Positions 37,363-47,797 are shown, counted from the stretch's first letter. The stretch is DNA of 64,000 nucleotides from Sinorhizobium kostiense (GCF_017874595.1 NZ_JAGILA010000010.1:1-64000), one strand, 5' to 3'. Numbers and translations are program-made. Notes: a model not told the origin generated them from the letters alone.

Positions 37363-38062
37363 ACACGCTCTGCTGGTGGAGAGAGAAGCATTGGCTGCCC
37401 ACTATAAGGAAGTGGAAGCCTTTCAAACTGCACGTGCGAAGTCGGCACGGCGTCTCTCGAAGGCGCTGGTCGTCACCGCGGCGGTCGCTGTTCTTGGAAA
37501 TGTCGCACAGGCTTTTACTATCGCCACCCTGGTTCCGCTAAATAAGCTTGTGCCTGTTTATCTTTGGGTACGCCCCGATGGTACAGTTGACAGTGAAGTG
37601 TCCGTCTCACGCCTGCCGGCGACGCAAGAGGAGGCAGTTGTGAATGCCTCACTCTGGCAATATGTGCGCCTGCGCGAGAGCTATACAGCGGACACGGCTC
37701 AGTATGCCTATGACCTCGTATCAAGTTTCAGCGCTCCGGCCGTGCGACAGGAATATCAAGAGTTCTTCAACTACCCCAATCCAGAATCGCCGCAAGTCGT
37801 AATTGGCAAGCGCGGCAGGCTGGAGGTCGAGCACATCGCCTCGAATGATATCACGCCGGGCGTGCAACAAATTCGCTACAAGCGTACGCTCGTCCTGGAG
37901 GGGCAGATGCCGGTGGTGAGTACTTGGACGGCAACAGTTCGCTACGAAAAAGTGACAAGCCTGCCCGGCCGATCGAGGCTGACCAATCCGGGGGGCTTAC
38001 TTGTTACCTCCTATGAAACCTCGGAGGATTCCGTTTCGAACCTGGGGGGCAATCAACCATGA
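37349..38062 (+). CDS. virB8: VirB8 bitopic channel nucleation protein
   Basis: A 237-aa protein with a short cytoplasmic N-terminus, one membrane helix at ~37-58 (ALVVTAAVAVLGNVAQAF) and a periplasmic domain, the standard VirB8 build. VirB8 links the inner-membrane and core complexes. ATG 37349 is used because it overlaps virB7 and gives the family N-terminus; upstream codons are discarded. It overlaps virB9 by 4 bp. Confidence 0.92.
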   Translation: MKGPEHALLVEREALAAHYKEVEAFQTARAKSARRLSKALVVTAAVAVLGNVAQAFTIATLVPLNKLVPVYLWVRPDGTVDSEVSVSRLPATQEEAVVNASLWQYVRLRESYTADTAQYAYDLVSSFSAPAVRQEYQEFFNYPNPESPQVVIGKRGRLEVEHIASNDITPGVQQIRYKRTLVLEGQMPVVSTWTATVRYEKVTSLPGRSRLTNPGGLLVTSYETSEDSVSNLGGNQP

Positions 38063-38937
38063 GGAAAGAAGCGTTTTTCACGCTGGCTTGTTTGCTTTTC
38101 ATCACGGTGGGCGCGCGTGCGGAAGACACTCCTACGGCAGGCAAACTGGATCCCCGCATGCGCTATCTAGCCTACAACCCGGACGAGGTGGTGCGCCTGT
38201 CAACCGCTGTCGGGGCAACTATGGTTGTCACATTTGGGGCGAACGAGACCGTCACAGCCGTCGCCGTTTCCAACAGCAACGACCTCGCAGCCCTTCCGCG
38301 CGGCAACTATCTCTTCTTCAAGGCAAGTCGTGTCCTCCCCTCGCAGCCGGTCATCGTGCTGACAGCGAGCGACGCGGGTATGCGGCGCTATGTTTTCAGC
38401 ATCTCTGCCAAGACCATGTCCGGGCTCGACAAAGAGCAGCCTGAACTCTACTACAGCGTACAATTCGCCTACCCTGTCGATGAAGCTGCGGCTCGGCGGA
38501 AGCAAGCGGAGCAGACGTCTGCCGCCTATCGCCTCCGAGCGGAAGCACTGTATCAACGCAGGGCTCAGGACTTATTAGATAAGCCGGCGAGCGACAGTCC
38601 GAGCGCCAACAATTGGCGTTATGTCGCCCAGGGGGATCGCTCGCTGATGCCCCTGGAAGTTTTTGACAACGGCATCACCACTGTATTCCGCTTTCCTGGC
38701 AATGTGCGCATACCGTCGATTTACACGATCAATCCAGACGGCAAGGAAGCCACAGCCAACTATTCGGTCAAAGGCGATTATGTCGAGATTCCCTCGGTCG
38801 CTCGTGGTTGGCGACTGAGAGATGGAGACACAGTGTTATGCATCTGGAATAGCGCGTACGATCCCATTGGCCGAGACCCGGGCACCGGCACGGTCAGGCC
38901 CGATGTTTGGCGCGTTCTAAAGGAGCCAAGGCGATGA
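38059..38937 (+). CDS. virB9: VirB9 outer-membrane core complex protein
   Basis: A 292-aa periplasmic/outer-membrane protein with a signal peptide ([14 protein letters not shown]-like) and the two-lobed VirB9 fold; the C-terminal part [21 protein letters not shown] and TFRFPGN-like [11 protein letters not shown] blocks are characteristic. With VirB7 and VirB10 it forms the core channel. Overlaps virB8 and virB10 by 4 bp each. Confidence 0.92.
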   Translation: MRKEAFFTLACLLFITVGARAEDTPTAGKLDPRMRYLAYNPDEVVRLSTAVGATMVVTFGANETVTAVAVSNSNDLAALPRGNYLFFKASRVLPSQPVIVLTASDAGMRRYVFSISAKTMSGLDKEQPELYYSVQFAYPVDEAAARRKQAEQTSAAYRLRAEALYQRRAQDLLDKPASDSPSANNWRYVAQGDRSLMPLEVFDNGITTVFRFPGNVRIPSIYTINPDGKEATANYSVKGDYVEIPSVARGWRLRDGDTVLCIWNSAYDPIGRDPGTGTVRPDVWRVLKEPRR

Positions 38938-40076
38938 ACGACGCCAATCCGCAATCTGTGCACGATGTGGATGCGTCCGGATCCGTGGTTTATGACTCAC
39001 CTCGCCGGCGACTTTCGGGATTGCAGAAGCTGATGGTCGCAGGTTTGATTCTGGCGTTATCCTTATGTCTCATCTGGCTGGGTGGACGCTCAAAGGCAGA
39101 AAACGACACTTCCCTGCCTCAAACAACGGTTCTCACCCACACCGAGCCCTTTCGACCGTCGCCGATCGATATTGCTCCCGATCCCCCAGCAACCCAGCAG
39201 CCTGCGCAGCCGCCAGCTCCTGCGGCAGAGATGAGCCAGCCTGAACGCGATGCCGAACAGCCTGAGAAAACGCCGATTTTTGCCTATAGCAGCGGTGATC
39301 AAGGCAACAGCAAGCCGGCCCAACGAGTGGACATTGGCCACGAACACGAAGACAAGGAGCAAGACTCCTCCTCACTTACGGGCGAAGCTCCTGTCGAGAA
39401 TGATCTTTCAACGCGGATGAAGCCGACTGTGCTGCAGCCTAGCCGGGCAACACTCTTACCGCACCCTGACTTCATGATTACGCAAGGAACGACTATTCCC
39501 TGCATTCTGCAAACAGCGATCGATACCAACTTGGCCGGTTACGTGAAATGCGTACTACCCCAGGACGTCCGCGGAGCAACTGGCAACGTTGTCCTCCTGG
39601 ATCGCGGCACAACCGTCGTTGGCGAAATCCAGCGTGGCCTACAGCAAGGGGATTCACGCGTGTTCGTGATCTGGAATCGCGCCGTTACACCCAATCATGC
39701 CGTAGTGTCGCTCGCGTCACCAGGCGCTGACGAACTCGGTCGCTCGGGCCTGCCTGGCACGGTCGACAATCACTTCTGGCAACGCGTTGGCGGGGCAATG
39801 CTCTTGAGCGCCGTCCAGGGTGCTTTCCAGGCGGCCAGTAGTTACGCTGGCAGCTCAGGTGCCGGCACCAGCATTAACGGTTTGCAGGGGAATGGAGAAC
39901 AGACCGCCAACACGATGCTAAGAGCGTCGATCAACATTCCACCCACTCTGAAAAAAAATCAGGGGGATGCGGTATCCATTTTTGTCGCGCGGGACATCGA
40001 CTTCTCGGATGTATACGAGCTTCGGACAGCCACTGGGGCGTCGAGAGCGCGAAATCGGCAACCCTCGTCCAGATAG
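38934..40076 (+). CDS. virB10: VirB10 core channel protein
   Basis: A 380-aa energy-sensing protein spanning both membranes: cytoplasmic tail, one transmembrane helix at ~35-52 ([18 protein letters not shown]), a Pro-rich stretch (~75-105) and a beta-barrel C-terminal domain beginning near [20 protein letters not shown]. It contacts VirD4 below and VirB7/B9 above. ATG 38934 overlaps the virB9 stop. Confidence 0.93.
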   Translation: MNDANPQSVHDVDASGSVVYDSPRRRLSGLQKLMVAGLILALSLCLIWLGGRSKAENDTSLPQTTVLTHTEPFRPSPIDIAPDPPATQQPAQPPAPAAEMSQPERDAEQPEKTPIFAYSSGDQGNSKPAQRVDIGHEHEDKEQDSSSLTGEAPVENDLSTRMKPTVLQPSRATLLPHPDFMITQGTTIPCILQTAIDTNLAGYVKCVLPQDVRGATGNVVLLDRGTTVVGEIQRGLQQGDSRVFVIWNRAVTPNHAVVSLASPGADELGRSGLPGTVDNHFWQRVGGAMLLSAVQGAFQAASSYAGSSGAGTSINGLQGNGEQTANTMLRASINIPPTLKKNQGDAVSIFVARDIDFSDVYELRTATGASRARNRQPSSR

Positions 40077-40092
40077 TAAATCGGAGGCCTGA

Positions 40093-41133
40093 ATGCAGAC
40101 GGAGGCAGCTCCACAATTGCGTTTTCTCCTTGAACCAGTTTTGGGATGGCTTGAGGAGCCAAGGACCGAAGAAGTCGCGATTAATAGACCTGGAGAGGCT
40201 TTCGTTCGTCAGGCCGGCGGCTTCGCAAAATATCCGTTACCGCTCACCTACGATGATCTTGAAGACATCGCGATCTTGGCAGGAGCGTTAAGAAAGCAGG
40301 ATGTCGGACCGCGAAGTCCTCTGTGCGCCACCGAACTGCCAAATGGAGAGCGGCTTCAAATCTGTTTACCGCCCGCTGTGCCATCGGGCACCGTCAGCCT
40401 GACAATTCGGCGCCCCGGGTCCCGTGTTCCGGAGCTCAAGGAAGTCGCGTCCCGGTATGATGCTTCGCGATGGAATCAATGGCGCTCGCGCAAGCAGCGC
40501 CAAGCTGAACAGGACGAACGGATTCTTGAGCACTACGACCGAGGTGATCTGGAGGGATTCCTGCATGCATGCGTGACTGCTCGGCTGACGATGCTGCTCT
40601 GCGGGCACACGGGTAGCGGCAAGACGACCATGAGCAAGACTTTGATCGGCGCCATCCCGCCGCAGGAGAGACTCATCACAATCGAAGACACGCTCGAGCT
40701 CGTAATTCCGCATGAGAACCATGTAAGGCTACTCTATTCGAAGGATGGAACAGGTTTAGGCGCGGTCACGGCAGAACAGCTGCTGCAGGCCAGCCTGCGC
40801 ATGCGACCGGATCGAATTCTGCTCGGCGAGCTGCGCGACGATGCCGCTTGGGCTTATCTCAGCGAAGTCGTTTCTGGCCATCCAGGATCAATCTCCACCA
40901 TACATGGGGCCGATCCTGTTCAGGCGTTCAAAAAGCTCTTTTCGCTCGTCAAGAGCAGCTCGCAGGGGGCTGCTCTTGAAGACCGCACGCTGATTGATAT
41001 GCTTTCCGCCGCCATCGATGTCATTGTTCCGTTCCGTACCTACGGTGAGATCTATGAGGTCGGCGAGATTTGGCTTGCGGCCGACGCCCGCCGACGCGGA
41101 GAGACCGTGGCTGACCTTCTCAACCAGCATTAG
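40093..41133 (+). CDS. virB11: VirB11 hexameric traffic ATPase
   Basis: A 346-aa AAA-like ATPase of the VirB11/PulE type. Walker A CGHTGSGKTTMSK at ~170-182, Asp box LITIEDTLEL, Walker B LLGELRDDAAW and His box HPGSISTIHG appear in the family order. VirB11 switches the machine between pilus building and substrate transfer. Last gene of the virB operon; virG begins 264 bp later. Confidence 0.94.
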   Translation: MQTEAAPQLRFLLEPVLGWLEEPRTEEVAINRPGEAFVRQAGGFAKYPLPLTYDDLEDIAILAGALRKQDVGPRSPLCATELPNGERLQICLPPAVPSGTVSLTIRRPGSRVPELKEVASRYDASRWNQWRSRKQRQAEQDERILEHYDRGDLEGFLHACVTARLTMLLCGHTGSGKTTMSKTLIGAIPPQERLITIEDTLELVIPHENHVRLLYSKDGTGLGAVTAEQLLQASLRMRPDRILLGELRDDAAWAYLSEVVSGHPGSISTIHGADPVQAFKKLFSLVKSSSQGAALEDRTLIDMLSAAIDVIVPFRTYGEIYEVGEIWLAADARRRGETVADLLNQH

Positions 41134-41397
41134 GTTCATCATTGTTGGAGCTGCCGCTCAGCGGCTACGCGACCAGCCCCTCAAGTCCTCCAGTCGGTAT
41201 TTGTACGAACCATATTCTCGTCGTAGGGGACCCAAACTGTTGGACCTGTCGCCACGCGGCAGCGCCGTCATCTCGTGCCCGCATGCTGACATTCGCCTAG
41301 CGGATTGGCAGTGGGGTAACTGTTGCGTGTACAGGTCCTGATAAAGCTGCGTGACAGTGGGTCTCGGCAGCCTGATCCGAGATTGAGAGGTGAGACG

Positions 41398-42219
41398 TTG
41401 AAACATGTTCTTGTCATCGATGACGATGTCGCCATGCGGCACCTCATTACCGAGTATCTCACAATGCACGCCTATAAGGTAACCGCAGTGACGGATAGTT
41501 GGCAGTTCAATCGCGTGCTCACATGCGATGCGGTCGATCTTGCTGTTGTTGATCTTAATCTAGGTCGTGAGGATGGGCTCGACATCGTCCGCAATTTGGC
41601 AACTAAATCCGATGTTCCCATAATTACCATCAGCGGCGATCGTGTCGAGGAGGCTGAGAAAGTTGTTGCACTGGAGCTTGGAGCAACTGATTTCGTAGCT
41701 AAGCCTTTTGGAATGCGAGAATTCTTAGCGCGCATCCGAGTAGCGTTGCGCGAGCGCCCGATCAGTCGCAGGACAAAGGATCGACGCTCGTTTCATTTCG
41801 CCGGTTGGACGCTCAATCTCAAGCAACGCCGGATGATCTCCGAACACAGCGGCGAGGTCAAGCTGACGTCTGGTGAGTTCAATCTCCTAATCGCCTTCCT
41901 GGAAAAACCACGCGACGTTTTATCCAGAGAACAGCTTCTGTTTGCGAGCCGGGTGCGTGGAGAAGAGGTATATGACCGAAGCGTTGATGTCTTTATCTTG
42001 CGGTTGCGCCGAAAACTGGAGGCTGATCCGGCTAACCCTCTTCTGATTAAAACATGCCGGGGTGCGGGTTATTTCTTCGACGCTGACGTGGAAATCAGCT
42101 ACGGGGGCAACTGGACCCCCTGCTCCCTGGCCGCTGACGTTGCAAGCTCCGCGGCCATGACCCGGCAACCGGAGAAGCGAACCGGCCGGAGCATCCACTC
42201 GTTCCCAGACAGGTCGTAA
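41398..42219 (+). CDS. virG: VirG response regulator
   Basis: A 273-aa OmpR-type regulator activated by VirA. Receiver domain with DDD (8-10), phospho-acceptor Asp52 in AVVDLNLGREDG and Lys in VAKPFG; winged-helix DNA-binding domain from ~135 ending GAGYFFDADVEIS. TTG 41398 was chosen because KHVLVIDDD is the usual VirG N-terminus and GAGAGGTGAG lies just upstream. The last ~32 residues (from about CSLAADVASS) extend past the Agrobacterium end and look like read-through of non-conserved sequence. It binds vir boxes such as those before virD4, virF and virB1. Confidence 0.92.
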   Translation: MKHVLVIDDDVAMRHLITEYLTMHAYKVTAVTDSWQFNRVLTCDAVDLAVVDLNLGREDGLDIVRNLATKSDVPIITISGDRVEEAEKVVALELGATDFVAKPFGMREFLARIRVALRERPISRRTKDRRSFHFAGWTLNLKQRRMISEHSGEVKLTSGEFNLLIAFLEKPRDVLSREQLLFASRVRGEEVYDRSVDVFILRLRRKLEADPANPLLIKTCRGAGYFFDADVEISYGGNWTPCSLAADVASSAAMTRQPEKRTGRSIHSFPDRS

Positions 42220-42715
42220 GCCAGCCTTAAGTTCGCAATGCTCGCTTCACCATCCACCGCGACCGCCAGAGTGCAAGGCGCTCCTGGCGACGGCGCCGGA
42301 GATTCGCATCTAATGAGTGCGTGGCGCCGCGCAGCATTATGAGCTCTGCTCATCGGTCCATGAGAAAATACCATTTTCGATTCACCGGCCTCCATGTTAG
42401 TGGCGCCGCGATTTAAATATCGGACCGGTAGACCGGCCGGCGGTGAACTCAGCGAGCCATTTGCCGCTCAAACCAAGTCTAGGCGCGTGCCTGCTTCTGA
42501 ACGACGGAGCGCTGAAAAGAGATAATTATGGACGCACAGGTTGAATTATCAGCAGCGCTTGGCCCCCGCGCCTGTCGCACTGGACGGGGATCGATTTCCT
42601 GTTGTCGAAGCTAGAGCAAACCCCGGCAGTCCGGATGATGAGACGGGCGCGCCCCGACGCGTATGAGTTCGGCCAGGGCCCATTACTCCCAATTGCGCCA
42701 TCTATGGACTAGAAA
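42220..42715. other. Intergenic region between virG and nodD
   Basis: About 500 bp with no recognised gene. No convincing nod box precedes nodD, so NodD is probably not auto-induced through a nod box here. Confidence 0.5.
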
Positions 42716-43642
42716 ATGCGTTTTAAGGGCCTGGATCTCAATCTCCTCGTAGCGCTCGACGCTCTGATGACCGAACGCAAGCTCACGGCCGCGGCGCGCC
42801 GGATCAACCTCAGTCAGCCGGCTATGAGCGCGGCCATCGGCCGCCTACGTACCTATTTCGGCGACGAGCTGTTTATAATGCAGGGCCGCGAGCTTATCCC
42901 AACACCACGTGCCGAAGCCCTTGCTCCGGCAATCCGCGACACCCTGCTGCACATCCAGGTTTCCATCATTTCCTGGGACGTGTTCAACCCGGCGACGTCG
43001 CAGCGCCGCTTCAGGATCATCCTGTCCGATTTCATGCTGCTTGTGTTCTTTGAGAAGGTTGTCGAGCGTGTGGCGCGGGACGCTCCCGGCGTCGGTTTCG
43101 AGCTGATGGCTCTCGATGATGATCCCAATGACCTGCTACGACGCGGTGAACTCGATTTTCTGATCATGCCGGAACTGTATATGTCGAACGAGCATCCCAA
43201 AGCGGATCTGTTCGAGGAGAGATTCGTGTGCGTCGGCTGCCCTACGAACCAGCATCTAACGCGACCGCTTTCCTTCGAAAAGTATATGTCGATGGGGCAT
43301 GTTTCAGGCACGTTCGGGTGGACGCTGAAACCCTCTCTCGAGGAATGGCTATTGCTTGAGCATCGTCTCAAGAGACGCGTCGAGGTCTCCGCGCCCGGCT
43401 TTAGCTTGCTACCGTCGTTGCTGACAGGCACGGAACGTATAGCGACGATACCCTTGCGGCTCGCCCGTCATTTTGCAAAGACAATGCCGCTACTGATCGT
43501 TGAGCTTCCGCTACCACTTCCAGCATTCACCGAGGCGGTCCAGTGGCCCGGCCTCCACAACAGGGATCAGGCAAGCATGTGGATGCGGGAGATCATGCTA
43601 CAGGAGGCTGCCCGGATCGAATCTCCATCCGAGACTTGCTAG
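42716..43642 (+). CDS. nodD: NodD LysR-type activator of nod genes
   Basis: A 308-aa LysR-family protein of normal NodD length. It begins [19 protein letters not shown]; the helix-turn-helix is at ~20-50 ([20 protein letters not shown]). The C-terminal inducer-binding domain holds typical NodD blocks such as [20 protein letters not shown] and [21 protein letters not shown]. NodD binds nod boxes and activates with plant flavonoids. It lies on the same strand as nodA but 2.9 kb away, separated by syrB-like genes, instead of the usual divergent layout next to nodA. Confidence 0.95.
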   Translation: MRFKGLDLNLLVALDALMTERKLTAAARRINLSQPAMSAAIGRLRTYFGDELFIMQGRELIPTPRAEALAPAIRDTLLHIQVSIISWDVFNPATSQRRFRIILSDFMLLVFFEKVVERVARDAPGVGFELMALDDDPNDLLRRGELDFLIMPELYMSNEHPKADLFEERFVCVGCPTNQHLTRPLSFEKYMSMGHVSGTFGWTLKPSLEEWLLLEHRLKRRVEVSAPGFSLLPSLLTGTERIATIPLRLARHFAKTMPLLIVELPLPLPAFTEAVQWPGLHNRDQASMWMREIMLQEAARIESPSETC

Positions 43643-44292
43643 CGCAGAAAATAGATCACCCGCCGCTTCTGGCGAACACTTGGATCTGCGGCGCTGGTCG
43701 CCTCCTCAGCGCAGGATTGGATTTGGCTCCCCTGCCGAGCGGACACTTTGGCCGAGCACGTTGCCGTGATTGGTCGCTAAACGCCGCACGCAAGTTGCGG
43801 CGGTGCGGCTTGAGATCCAGGGTGCCGCTTGGGTCGACCGGCGACTTGAAATGGACTCCACCGGCGTGGCGGCTCCAAAGGAAGCGCCATCCAAGTGGCG
43901 AGATACTCTACCACAGCCGGGTCGGGCTTCTGGGTCGAGGTCTTGTGCTGTGTCGATCCCGTGTATCCGCGTCCACCACGATCATGCAGCAGAGGCCGGA
44001 CAGATATCAGCACCCGACTGCGCGCACGTTACCCCGACCGAAATATCCCCTTGCACTTCCAGGGGTGTCCGCAGATGTGTTCAGGGATATTTGTGATCCT
44101 GAAGTAGGCGCGGCGCGGTGCGTGAGGATGGTGGATTTGAAGCGGCGTTTGGGCCTTCTCGCGCCATCCCTCCCTCGACGAGCTCATATTGGCAGCAAAA
44201 GATCAACCATACGTGAAGTCGGAGTTTAACACTCGCGTTGACTCTTTAGCTCTTTCAGTCCAAATCATAGGTGGCAAAGGGAGGAATCTACA
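43643..44292. other. Intergenic region between nodD and the syrB-like gene
   Basis: About 650 bp. Long frames are open through most of it on the plus strand, but none has a recognised domain, a good start or family similarity. I read it as decayed DNA. Confidence 0.4.
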
Positions 44293-44739
44293 GTGGCTGA
44301 CGAGAGTAACACGGGACCAGTTGCCGCGTCTGAAGCGGCCGCCGAAACGAAAGCACCGACTGCAAAAAAACAGAGGTCGCCACGGCGTCAAAAAGCTACG
44401 GAACAGGTTAAGGAGTCAAAGGCAACGGCTGCTAAGGCTAAGAAGTACAGCGAGCAAGAAAGGTCCGATAAGCTCAAGCTCATCGAGACGGAAGTCGCCC
44501 AACGCGATAGCACGCTGAAGGACGCCATCAAGCGCGCCGGGATATCCGAGCAAACCTACTATCAGTGGAAACGAGCTGCAAAGCCTGTTGAGCAAAAGGC
44601 CGCGACGCCGGTGCCGGCTGGCGATGAGTTGGCAGACCTCGTTCAACTCGAAAAGGAAAACCAGAGGCTTCGCAACCTTCTGGCGGAGAAACTGCGTACG
44701 GAAAACGCCGAACTGCGCAAGAGACTTGGGATGGATTAA
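44293..44739 (+). CDS. syrB: SyrB-like symbiotic regulator
   Basis: A 148-aa protein strongly resembling S. meliloti SyrB, a repressor that lowers expression of syrM and thereby of nod and exopolysaccharide genes. The N-terminus ADESNTGPVAA is SyrB-typical, followed by a Lys/Arg/Ala-rich tail region (~20-55). A helix-turn-helix-like segment LKDAIKRAGISEQTYYQWKR (~78-97), similar to small transposase-type DNA-binding proteins, comes next. It ends with a leucine-rich coil LVQLEKENQRLRNLLAEKL. The start is GTG, with AAAGGGAGG 8 bases upstream. Target genes here are inferred only. Confidence 0.85.
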   Translation: MADESNTGPVAASEAAAETKAPTAKKQRSPRRQKATEQVKESKATAAKAKKYSEQERSDKLKLIETEVAQRDSTLKDAIKRAGISEQTYYQWKRAAKPVEQKAATPVPAGDELADLVQLEKENQRLRNLLAEKLRTENAELRKRLGMD

Positions 44740-44914
44740 TCAAGATCGGAACTCCGCGCAGGGCGTAATAGGCGCTCTGCTGGCTTGTGGAAAGTCTCGC
44801 CACTGTCGGATACTGTTAGCATCACCTTGCGTCGCGATCACTTGAAAAGAACAGGAAGGGGCTGTATTTGTCCGCCCGGCAGGAATCCCCCATCGGCACT
44901 GTGCGGTTGAAACT

Positions 44915-45505
44915 ATGAAAGCACCACCACGCAAATTCATCGTAGAGTTCAAGTCGGCGCGGCGGCAGCAAACGGGGCGGACGAACTCGATATGGGGGAA
45001 AACCGACTTCAAGGCCTTGACCCGGGAAGCGGAAGAGATCGCGCCGCATCTGTTTAATTCAACAGAAGCAACCGCAACGCCTAAAGCAGATAACCGCCCG
45101 CCAGTCGAGCCGAATGGAGGTATCGCCGTCGAAGACCTGGGAAACGCAGAGGTTGGACGAGCGGCAATAAATTCGGTCGAAACTGTGGGGGTCGAAGTGT
45201 CGGAGCCGCAAGAGCGCCGTCGTCTGGCAGCCGACGCTGTTGTGCGATCGGAAGACGCCCCGCCAGTATCGCAGCCTCTAAGAAGCTCCAAAGGCGGCGT
45301 TTCACGAAAGCGCCGTGAACGTATTTCAGTGGACGTGCGTGAGGATGAGACAGGCCAAGCCAAGGCCGCAGAAGGCCCAATTTCCTTCGACGAACTGGCT
45401 GCCCTTGACTTAGAAAATCAGCGGCTCAAGGGGCTGCTCGCTCGACGGATTTATGCAGAGAACTTGCAGCTCAAGAAGATGCTTGAGCGGTTTGAAGTCA
45501 CCTGA
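44915..45505 (+). CDS. Hypothetical protein with SyrB-like C-terminal coil
   Basis: A 196-aa hypothetical protein of a type I associate with rhizobial symbiotic regions. N-terminus KAPPRKFIVEFKSARRQ and NSIWGKTDFKALTREAEE (to ~45) is basic and probably folded; residues 50-135 look disordered; the end AALDLENQRLKGLLARRIYA continuing ENLQLKKMLERF resembles the SyrB C-terminal coil LEKENQRLRNLLAEKL...ENAELRKRL. It follows the syrB-like gene by 175 bp on the same strand. A shared coil suggests a SyrB partner or relative. Function is unknown and no ribosome site is obvious. Confidence 0.6.
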   Translation: MKAPPRKFIVEFKSARRQQTGRTNSIWGKTDFKALTREAEEIAPHLFNSTEATATPKADNRPPVEPNGGIAVEDLGNAEVGRAAINSVETVGVEVSEPQERRRLAADAVVRSEDAPPVSQPLRSSKGGVSRKRRERISVDVREDETGQAKAAEGPISFDELAALDLENQRLKGLLARRIYAENLQLKKMLERFEVT

Positions 45506-45536
45506 GGCGCGTCTGAAATGCCGCCAGCAGCGTTAC

Positions 45537-45670
45537 GGGAGTCCAATTGCGCTCGCGCTGATCGCGGTCCAACATGGCCTCGATCCGGAGGTCTATCTGA
45601 CAGACGTCCTAACCCGGATCCAAGATCATCCCACGAATCGCCTTGAATAACTGCTGCCGTGGCAGTGGAC
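45537..45670 (+). mobile_element. IS66-family TnpC 3'-end remnant
   Basis: GSPIALALIAVQHGLDPEVY then LTDVLTRIQDHPTNRLE, a stop, and LLPWQWTPA, recognisable as the C-terminal end of an IS66 transposase. It is diverged from the two copies at 20040 and 23172, so it comes from a different element. Only ~45 codons survive. Confidence 0.7.
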
Positions 45671-45700
45671 GCCGGCAAAAGACCTGCACGAGGCTGCCTG

Positions 45701-46006
45701 ATGGCCCGCTCGAAGATTATCTACACGCTTAGACAGGTCGCTGACATGATCGGCGAGAACCTCGAACTGATCGAGGAAGTCACCAGCAACTCGGACAACA
45801 TCGCCGAGGGCGAAATGGTCCACGACCGTGACTGAAGCGAATACGGTACAAGAGGCTTGACTGGCGATGGCGTAGAGGGCCTCCAGGAGCTTCTCGCGGA
45901 CATACGGACGTGGGACGGCGGGATCCGCCAGTTTCTCATTGCCGAGCAATGCGATCCCGAAATGATCGAGCGCATTATGGCCGACGAGGTAAAGCGCAAC
46001 CGCTAG
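45701..46006 (+). pseudogene. Conserved small rhizobial protein gene with an in-frame stop
   Basis: ATG 45701 opens a frame reading ARSKIIYTLRQVADMIGENL, then ELIEEVTSNSDN, interrupted by TGA at 45833-45835 (codon 45). The same frame continues coherently as LTGDGVEGLQELLADIRTWD and IRQFLIAEQCDPEMIERIMA to TAG 46006. From memory this resembles a ~100-residue hypothetical protein common in rhizobial symbiotic regions. Because frame and similarity persist after the TGA, this is a nonsense-mutated copy, unless the stop is a sequencing error. Function unknown. Confidence 0.7.
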
Positions 46007-46380
46007 CTAAACACCTACGTCTTGAGCAAAAAATGCGCTCGCCGGACGCTCACACTGAAACGCGCGCCTTCATCCTAAAGAACTAAAGAACACGATGGCG
46101 GGTGCTGCAAGCTGCCGGTCTCTTCTTCGTCCACTGAAGGAAATCATCTCTATTCTGAGTATCGCGCTTGCCCCTTCGCGTAGGCAGGGCGCTAATGTGC
46201 TGCAGGCCGAAGCGAGGATGCGGAAAAACAATCCTAAGGTCCGGATTCATCGGTCACATTAAACTTCCAGCATGACCTGAATCCAGGGCTCCGTTGTCGG
46301 CGTCTCGAAAACGGCCATGATTATGCCGGCAACTTTCAGGCGTGCTCGCCCTCGACCGCGGCCAACTATCGGCTGCGTAC
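46007..46380. other. Intergenic region before the nodA nod box
   Basis: About 370 bp, no gene seen. Confidence 0.5.
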
Positions 46381-46428
46381 TTCCAGAGCGTGGATGGGTT
46401 CCATCCACAAAAACGATTTTACGAATTT
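46381..46428 (+). promoter_or_regulatory. nod box of the nodABCSUIJH operon
   Basis: TTCCAGAGCGTGGATG, six bases, ATCCACAAAAACGATTTTAC, then GAAT: about 34 of 42 specified positions of the NodD-binding consensus. It ends 110 bp before nodA. Confidence 0.9.
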
Positions 46429-46538
46429 GTGGAGGCGCTGCATTAGTAAAGTGTGACTATTGACCAACGTCAAGTGGACCGACGGTGACCGCATTGAGGC
46501 ACGCGTCGCAAGAAACAGAACGAAATAGGAGGTCTTGC

Positions 46539-47129
46539 GTGCGCTCTCAGGTGCAATGGACGCTGCGCTGGGAAAGTGAATTGCAACTCGACGAACATGT
46601 CGAACTCGCAAGCTTCTTTCGCAACACTTATGGACCGACTGGTGCTTTTAACGCAAAGCCATTCGAAGGCAGTAGGAGTTGGGCCGGAGCAAGGCCTGAG
46701 CTTAGGGCAATCGGACACGACTCAAACGGTGTAGCGGCTCACATGGGCTTGCTGCGTCGGTTCATCAAGGTCGGTGAGGTCGATCTGCTAGTGGCTGAGT
46801 TAGGCCTTTATGGAGTGCGACCGGACCTTGAAGGCCTTGGAATCAGCCACTCAGTTCGCGTCATGTACCCAGTATTGCAGCAACTTCGTGTCCCATTCGG
46901 TTTCGGTGCGGTTCGGCACGCGATGCAAAAGCACGTGGGAAGATTCGGCCGACACTTACCGGCTACCGTTCTGTCGGGGATTCGGGTGCGGTCCACGCGC
47001 CCTGTTGCGCTTTTGGATCTGCCCCCCACGCGCGTGGAAGACGCACTCGTCGTCGTTTTACCCATTGAATCGGCCATGTCTGATTGGCCGACCGGTACGT
47101 TTATTGATCGGAATGGACCGGAGCTGTGA
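46539..47129 (+). CDS. nodA: NodA N-acyltransferase
   Basis: A 196-aa protein (the usual NodA length) that transfers the fatty acyl chain to the free amine of the deacetylated chitin oligosaccharide. Family blocks: [56 protein letters not shown]. The start is GTG 46539, with AGGAGG 6 bases upstream; the frame extends further but without family similarity. First gene after the nod box; its stop overlaps the nodB start (GTGA). Confidence 0.96.
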   Translation: MRSQVQWTLRWESELQLDEHVELASFFRNTYGPTGAFNAKPFEGSRSWAGARPELRAIGHDSNGVAAHMGLLRRFIKVGEVDLLVAELGLYGVRPDLEGLGISHSVRVMYPVLQQLRVPFGFGAVRHAMQKHVGRFGRHLPATVLSGIRVRSTRPVALLDLPPTRVEDALVVVLPIESAMSDWPTGTFIDRNGPEL

Positions 47130-47782
47130 CACACGTTGACTGCTTATCAAGAGTGCGCAGCACGTGCAGCGACAGCGCTGGCCGCACTGTCTATCTGACC
47201 TTTGACGATGGTCCTAATCCACTTTGCACACCGGAAATCCTGGACGTGCTGGAAAAACACGGTGTGCCGGCGACTTTCTTCGTGATCGGCGCCTATGTGG
47301 CAGAACACCCCCAGCTAATCCGGCGCATGATTGCAGAAGGGCACGAAGTTGCTAACCACACGATGACTCATCCAGATCTGTCCAGATGCGGACCGAGCGA
47401 TGTGCACGATGAAATACTTGAGGCGAACAGGGTCATCAGTATGGCCTGCCCCCAGGCATCGGTACGGCATGTGCGAGCCCCCTATGGCATCTGGACCGAA
47501 GAGGTGCTTAGTGCTTCAGCGGGCGCTGGACTGGCGCCCCTCCACTGGTCGGTAGATCCGCGTGACTGGTCTCGGCCCGGCGCCGACGCGATTGTCGATG
47601 CAGTACTTGCCTCTGTCCAGCCCGGCGCAGTTGTGCTGTTGCACGACGGATGCCCTCCCGACGAATGCAGGCCGGGCACTGAGGACAGTCTGCGCGACCA
47701 AACCGTCATTGCGCTGGCCCGCCTTATTCCAGCGTTACGCGAGCGCGGATTTGGAATCTGCTCTCTTCCTCAACTTCCCTGA
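47126..47782 (+). CDS. nodB: NodB chitooligosaccharide deacetylase
   Basis: A 218-aa polysaccharide deacetylase (NodB homology domain) that removes the N-acetyl group at the non-reducing end. Catalytic Asp and metal Asp in TFDDGPN (25-31), metal His78 and His82 in [24 protein letters not shown] and the His motif LLHDG are all present. Starts at GTG overlapping the nodA stop by 4 bp. Confidence 0.96.
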   Translation: MTHVDCLSRVRSTCSDSAGRTVYLTFDDGPNPLCTPEILDVLEKHGVPATFFVIGAYVAEHPQLIRRMIAEGHEVANHTMTHPDLSRCGPSDVHDEILEANRVISMACPQASVRHVRAPYGIWTEEVLSASAGAGLAPLHWSVDPRDWSRPGADAIVDAVLASVQPGAVVLLHDGCPPDECRPGTEDSLRDQTVIALARLIPALRERGFGICSLPQLP

Positions 47783-47797
47783 ACAACGGGACATCCC

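Noticed and set aside
43543-44229. 228-codon plus-strand frame overlapping the nodD end
   Set aside because: Begins inside nodD in another frame, has no recognised domain and no ribosome site.
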